A model generated the notes under the pieces. The model was not told where the DNA came from. It did no database searches and saw only the letters and a program-made list of their open reading frames with translations. 64,000 nucleotides of DNA from Chamaecyparis obtusa (taxonomy: Eukaryota; Streptophyta; Pinopsida; Cupressales; Cupressaceae), in the NCBI GenBank assembly GCA_027943335.1, contig BSBK01001877.1, positions 374,463 to 438,462 on the forward strand, written 5' to 3'. The position numbers were made by a program, and so were the translations under genes. How positions within the stretch are numbered: the stretch's first letter is position 1; each line of letters starts with the position of its first letter. Below are positions 40,156-53,206 of this stretch, piece by piece.

Positions 40156-42275
40156 AATAGTGAACTATTTTGTATCTTGCAAGTTTTGGGTTCTTAGCTA
40201 TCTTTTTGAAATTTTTTGAAAATTCCAGCGTTTTCAAATCCGTGCCACACTGGAAAACGGGTGCCCATTTTTTTTGAAATTTTGCAAATGGTATCAAAAG
40301 TTTAAGTGTGATATATCGTTGGAAAGGTCTTTCTGAGCCTAATCCAACCATGATGGTTTCATTTTCAGATTTTATCATTTGATTAGATTTTGGATTTTCT
40401 AATTTTTCATATACTAATCATTGGTAGATTTTGGATTTTGATTCTCCTAACTCTTGTTGGTCTAACAAGTTGTGGTTGTAGGTGCTCTCATTACTTAAAA
40501 TTTTTCAAAAGAATGCATGTCAAAGAGGGCTATTAATGGTTTTTGTAGGGCTGCCCAAGCATAAAAACAAAAAAAATTCTTGCTTGTTTATTTGCTTTCC
40601 TTTCAAGTGTGGCATTCACTAATTGTATTAGGAATCTTAATACCTTGTGAAAGGGATTTTGAGGTGGTAGGAGAAGTATGCTCTTCACCTTTAGGTGAAT
40701 CAGAAAATCTTGACCCATCTTAAGGTTTTGGAAGCAAGGGGGTAATTGAACTCTTTGCTTGGTGTGTTTGGGAGATATTCTTGAGATAGGGGAGTATGCT
40801 CTTCACCCTTGTGGTGAATCAAAAACCTTGAACCTCAAGAGTTGATCCATTTTTGTTTAGTTTAGGAATCCTTTAGCGGGCCTGCTCTTGAGCAATCAAG
40901 AGGAACGACTCAAGTGGGGACAACCTTGTCATCATTTTCCTTGGTGGCAAGTGATTCCAACTCACTATAATCTCAAGGCTATCAAGGACACCAAAAACCT
41001 TGATAGACATAACACTTGTCTTCGTTTGATGTGAGTAGCTCATGGGATTGCGACCATGGGGAAAACATTGAACAAGAATGCTTAAGGTACTCTTGAGGCC
41101 GCGAGGTCCTAGTCCTTTATGAGGAGCAAGAGGGGTGTTGTGAACGGAAATCCTTATTAAGAACCATTAGATAGAAGCCACCTTATTTTAGCCGCTTATC
41201 TTCTTAGTGCAAGGATTGATCCAAGTGGTTTACCCGGATCACCTTAAGATACTCACCATATGTGCCCCTTTGGTTGTGTTGTTTGACACTTCCATGACAA
41301 AGCCAATATCTCTTGTGGGCAACCACTTGGTGTGAGGCAAGGGGGCATCAAGTTGTGGGCTAAGTTGGTAAGTATTGAGCCTTGTCTTGTAGGAAGGTAT
41401 TGCTTGAAGTGTTCTCGAATGTGCTAAACCAGTGTAAACGTTCTTACATACAAACGATCGGTAGCATTCATAGGGTGCTTTTTCAATTTTGATATCACAA
41501 GTGCTTGTCTTGGCAAGGTTACTTTTGCCCTTCTTTCAAGTGTTTAAAGACATGTTTGATCCTCTACTATTTGCAAACCTGTCCAAATGCTATTAAATTT
41601 GTGATTGACATCAGACATTTTCACCCTAACATTCAGAAAATCCAAAATCAGACCTTAAAAAAATCAAAATTTTGCACAAATTGGTCAAGATCAACATCAG
41701 TATCACATTAGCCAAAGAGAAATATCGCATTAGAAGGTTGTTCTTGGTGAGAAAGTTTATCTCTAGAATTGTGAGCTACATTCTTGGGAAATTCTCGTAC
41801 TCTTATTGTCCAAATAATTTTCATTTAATTTCAATTTCAATTATATTTTGGCCTAGCCCAACCTCCTGGTTCAAAAGTGCAAGGGTAGTCACCCTTTGAT
41901 TTGAAGCACCTCTTTGACAGTGTTGGTAAAGCCCCTGCTTCTATCTTTTCATTTCTCTTTGGACAATAGAGAACTTTGATTATCCTAGTTTGGTGTTGAC
42001 ATTTTGTGAGGTCATCCTATTATCAAGGGTCTTCTATTTTCAGTCTTCCTTGGTCAGTCCAGATCTTAGATCCTAGGTGTTGTCATGTTGCTCAACATCT
42101 CAATGAACGTTATGGTATCAATTGCACAAGATGGCTCTTAGTCTTCTTCTTTCTTCTCCATTTCCCATGTTCTTCTAAAGTCTTCTATTCCCATGGGAAA
42201 TTCTTCTTGTTCTTCTTGATTCTTTTCCTCTTATTATCTAGTCTACTTTCTTCTATTCATCTATTCATTTCTTCC

Positions 42276-44780
42276 ATGCTTGATTCCTCCTCTTCTATAA
42301 CCATGAATCTTGACTATCTTGTTAAGGAACCTCTCTTAAGAATAGATGATCTTGAGCTCATTGACATATTTGAAAAGTGTTGTTCTTCCAAAATTCTCAT
42401 GAGTGATGAATTTATAGCAAAAATAAAAGAAAAGATGATTAAATCAGATGCCTTTGCTAGAATCATAAAAATGATCATATCACGATCTTCTTCTTCCAAA
42501 CATTCTTCATCATCTAAATCTTCTCATTCTTCTTCACCTTCCAAGTCTTATCATGACTCTTCCAGACATCATTCCCATTCTTCATATTCGAAGTCTTATC
42601 ATGATTCTTCTAAACACTATTCACATTCTTCATCTTCCAAATCTTATCATGACTCTTCTAAACATCATTCAAATTCCTCATTATCCAAGTATTCTTCTTC
42701 CACTAGGTCTTCATTTTCCTCTTCTTCAAGATCTCGTTCCTCTTCTACTTCTCCCAAGAGTCTTACTTCTCTTCAGAAAACATACCATAAAGAGCAACGT
42801 GATAGTCTTTGTGATGTCTCTTCCACAAAGAGTGACACACCTACCTTTGATGACTATGATGACTATGATGATGGACAATGTAGCAATACTTATGACAACT
42901 CTATTCCTAAGAGTCCTCCTCGTCGTGTGCTTAGGCTTACTAAAGGGTCATCCTATTGGATAGATTGTGATGGTGATCCATATGATTCTAATTTTGAGAG
43001 AAATTATGATATTTGTTGTGAACAATATGATACATCTACTTCTATTGAGGAAGAGAAAGCTTTCCGTGCTGATTATAAACGAAGATACTATGAGCATGTC
43101 TTGTCTAAAAACTCTCATGCTGAAAATAAAGATCTCACTCTCAAGCAAAATCATGTTAATGTTGAACCTTTGTCTTGTGATGGTTCCCTTCCATCCTCTA
43201 CTTCCTCCAACATCCACACATCTCCTAAAGTTTCTAAGTCTTCCAAATCTTTCATAAATCCTTCATCCAACAAAGATCCTAATGTTTTTCATGCAGTTCC
43301 CTATAGTTATCCTCAAGAGCCACCTCTTAAAGATACTCAAGCTAACCTTCACTTGGATGTGAATACTTCCAATAATGCTAAACCTAAAGAGCCTAAGCCT
43401 TTATACACTACTTCAGCTAGTCCTTCACCATCTTTTCTAAGGTCTTCCATACAATCCCAACATGCTTCCTTGTCCTTAGAAGTGGCTCCATGTCAAGAGG
43501 ACTCTAAAAATGATAAAGAAAAGAACATAAAAAAAGATCAAGATCAAGAACCCTCCATGTCATCCAATCCTTTTCATGATGTCTCTGATCCGCTTCATGG
43601 TTCTTTTGATCCTCTACTCTCTTCCGCATTCATTCCACCATCTCCTAAGCAAGATCAAGCTACTACTTACACTATTGAGCTTGTTGACAATCAAAATAAC
43701 CTTACTACACTTGCACTTTCGAAAGATGATACTTCCATTAAGGTTATTAAAAATGGTGTTGTTACTTCCAATGTTGAGCCTATTGAAAATCTAGAAAAAG
43801 TTGATACACTTATGCTACCCAACAATCATTGTCAAGATCAAAGTCTTCCATCTTCCTATTCTACCACTCCATGTTCACTTCCGCTTTCTGCTCTTCCTAA
43901 ATCTTTGCAAGCTACGAATGATCCTATCAAAGAAACTGCTCCTATTCAAGATGTGCATGATTCTGTTGAAAACTCTAATGCTCACTCTAAAGATGCTGAT
44001 ATCCTTGGTTGTCATATAGATGTTGATGAACTTATTGATTATCCTTTTGCATCTTCCACTTCCATCCTTGGACCTCCTCCACCACTACCAAGATCTTCAC
44101 ATCTTCCTTCCATCTTGGGTCCTTATGTCCCTTCACTTTCCCCTCCTAATTCTCCTAATTCGTCATCCATCTTGGGTCCTTACGTCCCTCCATCTCATAT
44201 CTTTCCTCAAGATCAACATAGATACATACCCTTGAAGCCTTTTCATCCATCCACCCATCGAAACCAATCGTATTTTCCTTCTTCCACAAGTCCCAAGTCT
44301 TTTGGAAGTAACTTGAATATTCAATACAAGAAAAAGAAGCAATACCAGAATCCATCAAAAAAAGAAGATCACCATGTCTCCTCTAATCAACATGGAGGCA
44401 TAAAGTCAAAAGAGATATCTAAGAAGAAAACTACAAGACAAGTATGGGTTCCAAAATCCATCATTGAAGATATTCTCTCTAACACATCAAAAGAAAATAA
44501 AAAGCTTAAAGCCATATGGATTCCAAAGTCTCTCTTGAAAGAATCTTATGTTGAGCAAAAAGTGAAGTTGACATTCAACCTTCCAAAGGCTTCCACTTCA
44601 TCTTTTTCCAAAAACATTCTTCCATTCCATGCGCTTGAACCACAACCTCTGCTAAACATTTTCCATATTCCTTCTCGTATTCCTCCATTCACATTTGAGA
44701 ATTATAACAAGCACACCAATCCTCTCTTTGAGGAGTCACATAGCAATAATGAACCAGAATATGGTTCGCATTTGGACTAG
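42276..44780 (+). CDS. Intact 834-codon ORF of unknown function in the young element
   Basis: The frame stays open from 42006, but the first in-frame ATG is at 42276 (MLDSSSSITMNLDYLVKEP), giving 834 residues to the TAG at 44778-44780. N-terminal residues 10-70 look helical and charged (LRIDDLELIDIFEK). Residues ~75-165 are Ser-rich with three or four imperfect repeats of SKSYHDSSKHHSHSS. An acidic patch follows (DDYDDYDD, ~190). The middle is polar and Pro/Ser-rich. SILGPYVP-type repeats lie at ~600-645. The C-terminal part is basic with paired motifs RQVWVPKS and KAIWIPKS (~720-750). No zinc knuckle, DTG/DSG protease, RT or integrase motif and no clear membrane segment after the ATG. It could be a highly diverged Gag/ORF1 or an acquired protein. 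Openness in a young element suggests recent selection, but function is unknown. Confidence 0.75.
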   Translation: MLDSSSSITMNLDYLVKEPLLRIDDLELIDIFEKCCSSKILMSDEFIAKIKEKMIKSDAFARIIKMIISRSSSSKHSSSSKSSHSSSPSKSYHDSSRHHSHSSYSKSYHDSSKHYSHSSSSKSYHDSSKHHSNSSLSKYSSSTRSSFSSSSRSRSSSTSPKSLTSLQKTYHKEQRDSLCDVSSTKSDTPTFDDYDDYDDGQCSNTYDNSIPKSPPRRVLRLTKGSSYWIDCDGDPYDSNFERNYDICCEQYDTSTSIEEEKAFRADYKRRYYEHVLSKNSHAENKDLTLKQNHVNVEPLSCDGSLPSSTSSNIHTSPKVSKSSKSFINPSSNKDPNVFHAVPYSYPQEPPLKDTQANLHLDVNTSNNAKPKEPKPLYTTSASPSPSFLRSSIQSQHASLSLEVAPCQEDSKNDKEKNIKKDQDQEPSMSSNPFHDVSDPLHGSFDPLLSSAFIPPSPKQDQATTYTIELVDNQNNLTTLALSKDDTSIKVIKNGVVTSNVEPIENLEKVDTLMLPNNHCQDQSLPSSYSTTPCSLPLSALPKSLQATNDPIKETAPIQDVHDSVENSNAHSKDADILGCHIDVDELIDYPFASSTSILGPPPPLPRSSHLPSILGPYVPSLSPPNSPNSSSILGPYVPPSHIFPQDQHRYIPLKPFHPSTHRNQSYFPSSTSPKSFGSNLNIQYKKKKQYQNPSKKEDHHVSSNQHGGIKSKEISKKKTTRQVWVPKSIIEDILSNTSKENKKLKAIWIPKSLLKESYVEQKVKLTFNLPKASTSSFSKNILPFHALEPQPLLNIFHIPSRIPPFTFENYNKHTNPLFEESHSNNEPEYGSHLD

Positions 44781-47631
44781 AATATGGTTTACGTTTCCTC
44801 CATTTTTCTTGTCACCCTTCAAGGTGTGTATTGACATTGATCTTACCTTTCTTTTCAGCTATCCTTTTCACATTCCTTCCATTCATTATCCTTCTACCTT
44901 CTATCATTTTTTCTTCATTTGTCTATTCCTTGTGCGTCTTCCTTTCCCCTTCAGTATCTTTGAGCATATCATTTTGAATCCTTGACATATCATGGTTTAT
45001 CCTTTCAAGGAGCATTATCTAAAATCTTGCCTTCTTCCAAAAAATTTAAAAAAAAAAAAAAATTAAAAAAATTATAAAATTAAAAAAAAAAATGAATGAA
45101 AAAAATTAAAAAAATTGAAAATGTGCCATGGTGAAAACCTGGAAATAGGCACCTTGGTAGCAAAAGTAAAGAGAAATAAATTCATCCTATGGTGAAAACC
45201 ACTCCCTTGTGGCGCCTTGGATAAGTACCGTGATGAAAACCTGGTAATCACGCATCATGCGTAGTTCTTCTATATTTTTCATCCATTCCATCTTCTCTCT
45301 TTGATCTTGACAATGTTGAATTATACACGAACATTTGGCTATTTTGTGAGCTATCCTATGATGATCTTGCTTTCATTCCATTCATGTTTAGCCTTCATAT
45401 TCATTTTCCTTCATTCATTCTAGCCTTTCGCTATCCTTTTCCCCTCTGGTCCTGATCTAATAAAAAAAAAAAGAAGTAAAACGCGATGCTATGAAGCCTC
45501 TTGACATGTTTACTCCTTTGGACTGCATCCTCCCTTCTTTTGCAGTGCACTTTTGTGGCTTATCCTATGCTATCCTCTCATTGCTTGTCCAAATGCGCTT
45601 TACATGACAATAATTTTTCCCTAGATTGGGTACTCTTGAGGAGTTTGACCTTGAAGATTTCTTCCCTCCATTTGCCTCATTCTCCTTTCCTCCATCTCTT
45701 CCACCAGCTTGCCATCCATCTTGTTTTCCACCTTCCTAGACATTGGGAATACACGATGTGAACTTTCTTGGGAGTTTGATGCCTATTTTTGTCTGGGGGC
45801 ATCCTTTGTACATATTTATTGATCCTGAAAAAATACCAAAAAAATTGATATATGATTCAAAAATCCAAAAAAAAATAAAAAAATGAAAAAAAGATTCCAA
45901 GTGGTGAAAACCTGGAAACAGGCGCTACTTGAGGCCTTTGCACCCCTATTTGTTAGCATGTGTCCTCGACACTTAGCCACTTCCCATCATACCTTGACCT
46001 TATTTGGCTTAGTCTGGAATTGGTCTTTGTCTTTGTCTAAGGGACATAACTGTTAGCATAGGTCTTTTAGGTGCGTTTGTCTCTTGGGGCATTTCACAAC
46101 AAGTGTTTTTCAACACCACCCCAAACAGTGTTTTTCAACACTACCCTGGCGTCAAGTGTTTCTTAACACTTATCAGATGTCTTATCCAACAGTCTCATAT
46201 GATGTGATATTTCTCACTAAACAGATATGATACCCAGAATTTGACTCTATGACCAACACACACACACTTAACGATCAACTCGCTTGAGATATGATGACTT
46301 TATTTTTCTTTGTGTGCTGTCTATGAGGATTTCTTTGATGAGTGGTCTCTCCCTGAGAAGTTTTCGATGATGCATAGCTAGAAGACTGAGGGAATGAGAA
46401 CATGTTTTATTTCTTTATCTGCTTGTGGGTATATTTTGTTGATCCTAATTGTCATGAGCATTTATGTTGGTCCTACTTGACAATATGGATTGACAAGGTA
46501 TTATCCTTGACTATTTTGCGAGTGCATGCTTTTAGCTATCCTGACTTTCATGTGTCTTGATACAAGCATAATCTCGCTATATCAAATTTAGGTGATCTCA
46601 CTGCATTAGTCATCTTGACCTATATGTCTTTGATGCCTAGGTGAGATTCCCACATCTCTATCTGATAAAGATCATATTCATATCCACATAGTTATGCTAG
46701 TGTGCATTGTATGATCTCACGACGCTACCAATAACGCTCGATGATGATAATTAGATGTCTATAAGCATTGTGACCTTGCAAGTCAACCACTTTCATAGTA
46801 GCTTGCATTCTTAGGTTCATCATAGTTTAGTTTTTGCATCTTGCATATGGAGAGAGCTTTCCTTTTTATCATCTACGGACTAGTTGGTCAACTGTGCTCA
46901 TTTTCTGATTCTTCTTGATCATATCTTTCATTTCTGATCTTTCATATCACATTATTTTCTATCCATTTTCGGACTCGAAATCGAAATCCAAGTCGCGTTT
47001 CAAAATTTCTTCCCTTCTTCTGCGCAGTTGGCTGATCTTTTGAGGCCTAATCTTTTGATCTTTGTTGGGGCATCGTCATTTCTTCATTTCCATGTCTTCC
47101 AAACTTCTAGTCTTTCATTCATATTTATTCCATTCCCTCATTTCTCACATTTGACTGCATCTTTTCAGTCAGGCTGGGGCATGTTTTATTGCCTAATGGT
47201 TAACCTATTTGACCCTTACATTCGATTGTGATTTCATTCTGATTTGATCACATCTTTATCAATTTGCTGTCTCTCCTCTACCTGATTTCGATTTCAATTC
47301 CGAGGGGGCAGTATTTGTGGGATTCTCATCCCTGATTTCCTTGATTCTCTTGATTCAGACATCTTTTGTGAGCTTTTGAGATTTTTATCTCCCATTTTTA
47401 GACATTGATTATTGCCTAGCAGCGACGGTGATAGTTTTGTCTAAAAGCTTGATTTGCACCTAGCAGCGACGGTGTTGGTCTAAGCTTTTGTTTATGTTTT
47501 GTCCGGATGTGATCCCGAATCGACCTCATATCTGAGTTGTTTTGTGATCCCAGATCAATCTCACATTTCAACTTCATTCTTTGACTACATGTGTTCCCAA
47601 ATCGATCACACATTAGTCAAAGAGGGGCAAA
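44781..47631 (+). other. 3' non-coding region of the young element; polypurine tract at 47619-47631
   Basis: It holds an A-rich tract at about 45040-45115, repeated GGTGAAAACC motifs (about 45130, 45190, 45233, 45903), and two copies of CCTAGCAGCGACGGTG (about 47415 and 47458). Short repeats of GATCCCGAATCGACC type precede the AAAGAGGGGCAAA tract. No domain-bearing ORF was seen. Confidence 0.7.
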
Positions 47632-48620
47632 TGTATGCACCCAAAAATGGTCGCCTAGACTTTGGGCCCCATTTATTTGATTTATCAATCCTGAATCATT
47701 TTGATCATTTATCAATATTTTCAACATTATCAATTTTTTGATCAAATCTTAATTTCGATCATATATTGGATTTTTATCCTTGGGCTAACCATTTATCCTA
47801 AGTCTTTATTTGATTAAAAGGAATATTTCCTCCCCTTTTGATTAAATAAAAAGCCCACCTTTTCCTCTTATCCTAAGTTGCACAAATAAAGCATTTTTCA
47901 TATTTTTTAAAAAGGAGAAAAGCACTTTTTGTCTCATATGGACATAAAGTCAACTCTTATTTTCCTATTGGAGGATACTTGTGCACATGGATTGCTCCTC
48001 TTTCAAGCTCCACCGCTGATTAAGACTTTTTGCCTCTTAATCTCCATGGTCCATTTCACCTCATTTCTTATAAAAGGAGAGCTCTCTCCTTCATTTGGAT
48101 ATCCATATTTTATGCTATTGTTATGCTGCAAGTTTTCTAGGTACATTTGGAGCTTTTTGAAGACATTGAAGACTTGTTGCTTTCATCATTTTAGTTGCAT
48201 TTCATAATAGTTTTGCTTTCATAGTTACATTCATGGCATCATAGATTAGATTTCCTTTTTATGCAATAGAATAGATCTCACATAGCTTAATTAGGGGCTT
48301 GGAATCTATTGTACTTCTTTTCATAGCTTAGTTTGCACTTCATTTGATAGATTAGTCTTGCACATTCATACTAGTTGCATTTGCATTTCATTTCCATTTA
48401 GATTCTTGGAGATATTGGCATTGTTGCCTTTGTCTTCATTGTGAATCTCTCATTGTGTGGTTGACTAGCAAGGTCACTTTCTTGTAGCTCTAGCTGAGAG
48501 CAAAACTCATAGTCCCTTGCAACTCCATGCATAGAGAGCTATGAGCTGCTTTGTGAGGCCTCACTCTTGAGTAACCTTGCATGTAATGGTTCATAGAAGT
48601 GCACCATTTTAGTGTGTACA
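47632..48620 (+). repeat. 3' LTR of the young element
   Basis: 989 bp. Differences seen from the 5' LTR are GTCGCCTAG for GTCGCTAG, TTTTTTGATC for TTTCTTGATC, GCTGCAAG for GCTGCAGG and GAGCTGC for GAGCCGC. Confidence 0.93.
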
Positions 48621-48625
48621 CCATG

Positions 48626-51600
48626 TTGTTGAGTTTGTCTATGATCATTTCATGAAGAAATGTCTTGATGGCTCACAGACTGCAAGCTAGGGCATCATGC
48701 ATTGTTTATGAGCTCACTGTTTGAGCACCTCATGTCCCTATTTGATTGACTGGTGCTCTGTTTGTTATATTGATGCTATTAGATCAAATAGGGACATCAG
48801 TAATAAAATAATACACTTACTATTTTGAATTTGAGCTCTGGCATCATGCAATATTTTTGATGTCAAAACATTAAGTGTATTAATGTATGATCTAATAGCA
48901 CCAACCTCATTGATCATTACCTTTGAATCCTCCATCATTATAGAAGAGATAACTACCTACAACTATATTTCAGAATTCCTCCTTTATAATCATAGGTTAG
49001 CTTAAAATGGAGAGGGGTCTCAAAATATCGTAAGTAAAAATATTACATAGTGGCATTCATATTAATTACAATATGAATTCGTATGCCTTTAATTATGATG
49101 CACTTTTGAAATTATCACTCATTGGTCATTTGACAATTCAAGATATAAGTATTAGAATGTAAACTGTTGTAAAAGGAATAAATACATATGTATCATCATT
49201 TAATACAAAATATAAAAGTATCCCACAGACACAGTTGCTATTATAACAACCATCCTCTAATCCCATGGTGTACTAGTCTCAAGGTAAGAACAATTTACTT
49301 AAGCCATCATATAGGCATCATCCTAAAGTTTAAATAGACATTGACTATGGATATACAACACTGAGCCATAATAAATTACAGAGTTTCACTACAATTTCTA
49401 TGTCCACTTACAATCATCCTACTACTTACATTGCAATTTCTATGTCCACTTACAATAATAAATTATAGAGTTTCACTGTGATTTCTATGTCCATTGCCAT
49501 TAAAATATATTACTCCTCCTGTTATATAGGCATCCTTCTCATTAAGTGTTTCCATTCAAATATATCACTTCTCATGTTATATAATATATATGCATACTTG
49601 TTTAAAATTCCATACTTATTACTCTTAAATATTATTACCATTTCACTCAATTTTACATGACATTAAAGTCAAGCCCAAAATGTATACATACGTGTAAGTA
49701 TAGGAGAAGTTGGATTTTACAACATTGAAAAAAAAAAACTATACCAATAGTAGCTTATGAGAAACTATACTTGTGCTTACCACACCATACCTCAGCATCA
49801 TAATGCTTATCATTTTCAAGCTTCAGAGAGGCTTCATACCACGCACTATCCGCAGATTTGTACGCAACACTGATTTAGGCTAGAGGTAAACTACATTTGT
49901 CATGTAAATCTATGAACACTACGTGGTATGAAGTCTCGCTGAAGCTTGAAATATATCACTCCTTGTGTTATTGTCAAAATTAAATTCAAATATTTCTCAA
50001 AACATTTATTCTTGTAAAATTAAGATATCCTTATCTCAATAATAAAACAATCTTGCATAATAGCTTTTGAATCACATTAAAAAACACCCATTTTTTGTAG
50101 CATAGTTCATTTTAGAAGTGTATGGCTTGACTATGCACATGCATAATTGTAGATGAGGACCAGTAATAAGGTTCCAGGCATTTCTTAGATCCTTTGGATC
50201 TAACCCCATCTTTTCTTTCCTTGCAGATTTTGGATTATACAAGAACATACTAGATTGAACCTTGGGTCAACACTTCATTACTTCATGCAATGTTTGGTAC
50301 CTTCATTATTTATGTTCATCCACTTATGTATGTTTGCATTCATTCATATTTTTCTGAAAGCTGGCTATTAGTGACCACGTAGGACCATTCTTGATGTTTT
50401 TGGGTCATTTGATGAAAATATGTAAATAGGGACATCAGTAATAAAATAGGGATATGTTAATCTTTATGAGCTCAAATTCAAAATAGTAAGTGTATTATTT
50501 TATTACTGATGTCCCTATTTTAATACTGATGTCCATATATGATCTAATAGCATCAATATAACAAATAGAGCACCGACCAATCAAATAGGGACATGATGTG
50601 CTCAAATAGTGAGCTCATAAAAAAAATATTTAGTCTTAATAAAATCTTATAAAACAACATATATTGTGTGAAGTGTTTGATCTCTCTTTATTTGTTTTTT
50701 TATTGATATTCACTATGTGGTACTGCTTGTTTATGATCATTTCATGAGGAAATGTCTTGATGGCTTGTGGGTTAGTTTTATTAAGATTTTATTAAGATAA
50801 AGTATTTTGGGTTAGTTTTATGTTGTTTTATAAGATTTTATTAAAACTAAATATATGGTGTAAACTCATAATTATACTTGATATATATACTCTCCAAAAG
50901 AGGAATTATGAAATATAGTTGTAGGTAGTTATCTCTTCTATAATGATGAAGGAGTGAAAGGTAATGATCAATGAGGTTGCTGCTATTAGATCATACATTA
51001 ATACACTTACTATTTTGAATTTGAGCTTGGGCATCATGCAATGTTATTGTTGTCATTGCATGCTTTCTATGGTTGTGCACTATATATTATTTTATACACT
51101 ATTTATTTCATTGAGACTGTGAACTTGGTTTTTCTTTCAGAAGTGTATGGCTTGACCATGCACATGCATAATTGTAGATGAGGATCAGAAATAGGATGTC
51201 ATTCATTGCTTAGATATTGTTTATCTAACCCCCGTGTCTCTTTTCTTTGCAGGTTCTGGATCACACAAGGGCACACTAGATTCATACCCGGGTCAAAAAA
51301 TCATCACTTCAGGCAATGTCTGGCACCCTTATTATTTATGTTCATCCTCTTATTTTTCTTGTATAGTATATACAAGTTATTTTTCATATATATACATGTA
51401 ATCTTTACATACAAAAATTTATTTTCCTTTACATGTATCTTTGCATGAAATGAACACAAATTAAACAAGGTCATCTAATAATGACAACTAGGGTACTGTA
51501 GTCACTCATCTGGTAATTAGTTCCCCAAACCATTACTAAGGATTTAACATAAGTCTAATTCCCCAAACCTAATGTTCTATGTGTCCTTATTGCCTTCGTA

Positions 51601-53200
51601 ATTTTGGTTCAACCCCTATAGGATGCCCAAGCCTAGAGGCCAAGGAAAGTACCCAAGAGAACTTGAAAGAAATATGATTGAAACCATTGTCCTTATGTGG
51701 GTAAACTCGTATAAGTTTTCTTCCTTTGCATCACAAATCCTACTAGAGGATCCACAATCATGCATTTATGAAGTAATAATGTATTAAATATCTTACTGAT
51801 GTCCCTATTTGATTGGCAAGTACTCTATTTGTTATATTGTTGCTATCAAAATAGAATGACAGTGGTGATTCAATGCATCTACAGCCTTAACAACATGGTA
51901 GCATTGATCCAATAATAGAAAATAAATTACAAATGTCAAGCTCATGGTCTCAATGAAATAAATAGTGTATAAAATAATATATGGTGCACAATAGCAACAA
52001 GCATGCAATGATAGAAATAACATTGCATGATGCCCGAGATCAAATTCAAAATAGTAAGTGTATTCATGTATGATCTAATAGCAACAACCTAATTGATCAT
52101 TATCTTTCACTCTTCCATCATTATAGAAGAGATAACTACTTACAACTGCCTTATCATGCATTGTTTACCAGCTCACTGTTTGAGCACCTCATGTCCTTAT
52201 TTGATTGGTCGGTGCTCAAACAGTGAGCTCATAAATAATGCATGATGTCTTGGCTTGTAGTATGCAAGCCATCAAGATATTTCCTCATGAAATGATCATA
52301 AATAGGGAGTACCACACGAATATCAAAATAAAAAAATAAATAAAGAAAGATCAAACACTTCACACAATATATGTTGTTTGGTTATAAACAAAAAAAAGAA
52401 AAAGAAAATGCCGTTTGTAATTTTTGTGAATTCGAAGAGTTGTCGCAAAGATGACACTGTACTTTTGTGTGGCACGAAGAGGGCATTCAAGTTTGGCATG
52501 CGCGAAGAGGCCGACACCGTGTGGGAAGAGGGCTCTGGCACTTAAAGTAAGCATTTGAGCTTTGTCTTCTCATTTACTCAATTTCATTTTGATGCCATTT
52601 GTTGATTTAAAGGTACAATATGAATGTTAATAGTGGCATTGTTTACATCTTAGCATTTGGAATGTTCAATGACCCGCGAGCTTTGAGAGCTAGGGCATCA
52701 TTGCTATTACCTTCAAGGCATTGTGTGAAGTGTTTGATCTCTCTTTATTTGTTTTGTTGTTGATATTCACTATGGTACTCCCCATTTATGATCATTTCAT
52801 GAGGAAATGTTTTGATGGCTCACAAGCTGCAAGCTAGGGAATCTTACATGATTTATAGTGAATTCATGATTTATAATGAATTAATTTTATAATGTTTTAA
52901 TTTTATAGTGAATTCATGATTTATATTGAATTAATTTTATAGTGAATTCATGATTTAAAATGTCCACATGAAATCCAGAGCAATACATTAATTTTATAGA
53001 AAATTCATGATTTATAATGCCCCTTGATTTATAATGAATTAATTTGTAGTAGCTCAATGTGTTTGCACTCAAGAATACCCGTTACTATTTTTCCTACAAA
53101 GTCTTTGGCAAAATTTGTCAAACAATGAGAAGTTACGAGAAGGTGACATGAAGCTAATGAAAATAGGCATCTCCAATTTGTTTTGTAGATATACACATTA
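48626..53200. repeat. CACTA-2 repeats continued
   Basis: More direct and inverted copies of the subterminal units, including CATCAGTAATAAAATAATAC near 48795 and its complement near 50490-50520. An inverted repeat with arms of about 33 bases lies at 50625-50657 and 50818-50850. 52380-52560 repeats 35850-36040. No gene was identified apart from the fragment at 49765-49951. Confidence 0.7.
49765..49951 (-). pseudogene. Captured coding fragment (AWYEASLKLE) with an inverted second copy
   Basis: The minus strand from about 49870 to 49765 reads VAYKSADSAWYEASLKLE, then ENDKHYDAEVWCGKHKYSF. The plus strand at 49909-49951 reads MNTTWYEVSLKLE, an inverted second copy. The arms (49814-49863 and 49903-49951) form a stem of about 48 bases with ~11 differences and a ~40-base loop. 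The gene is not identified; a SAWADEE/Agenet-like domain is possible but unproven. Confidence 0.5.
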
Positions 53201-53206
53201 AAGATC

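Larger units (their letters stand above)
38825..48620 (+). mobile_element. Young non-autonomous LTR retrotransposon (Tat-like primer site)
   Basis: Two LTRs of 988 and 989 bp differ at about four positions by eye (one indel, three substitutions), with CCATG duplicated at 38820-38824 and 48621-48625. The primer site is TGGCGCCCACCGTGGGGC and the polypurine tract AAAGAGGGGCAAA. The 7.8-kb interior has no recognisable gag knuckle, protease, RT, RNase H or integrase. It has a 2.4-kb leader, one 834-codon ORF and a 2.8-kb 3' region. The PBS type recalls Tat/Ogre-lineage Ty3 elements; this rests on the primer site only. Confidence 0.92.

Noticed and set aside
42006..42275. Upstream extension of the 924-codon frame
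   Set aside because: The nominal start at 42006 is GTG, not ATG; the first in-frame ATG is 42276. The 90 extra codons include a hydrophobic stretch that could be mistaken for a signal or membrane segment.
42553..44358. Shorter ORFs in other frames under 42276-44780
   Set aside because: Shadows of the long ORF; low-complexity Leu/Ile-rich readings.
49814..49951. miR166-like precursor
   Set aside because: One arm has GGCTTCAT.CC as in miR166, but the rest differs and both arms read as the same coding fragment, so a gene-fragment foldback explains it better.
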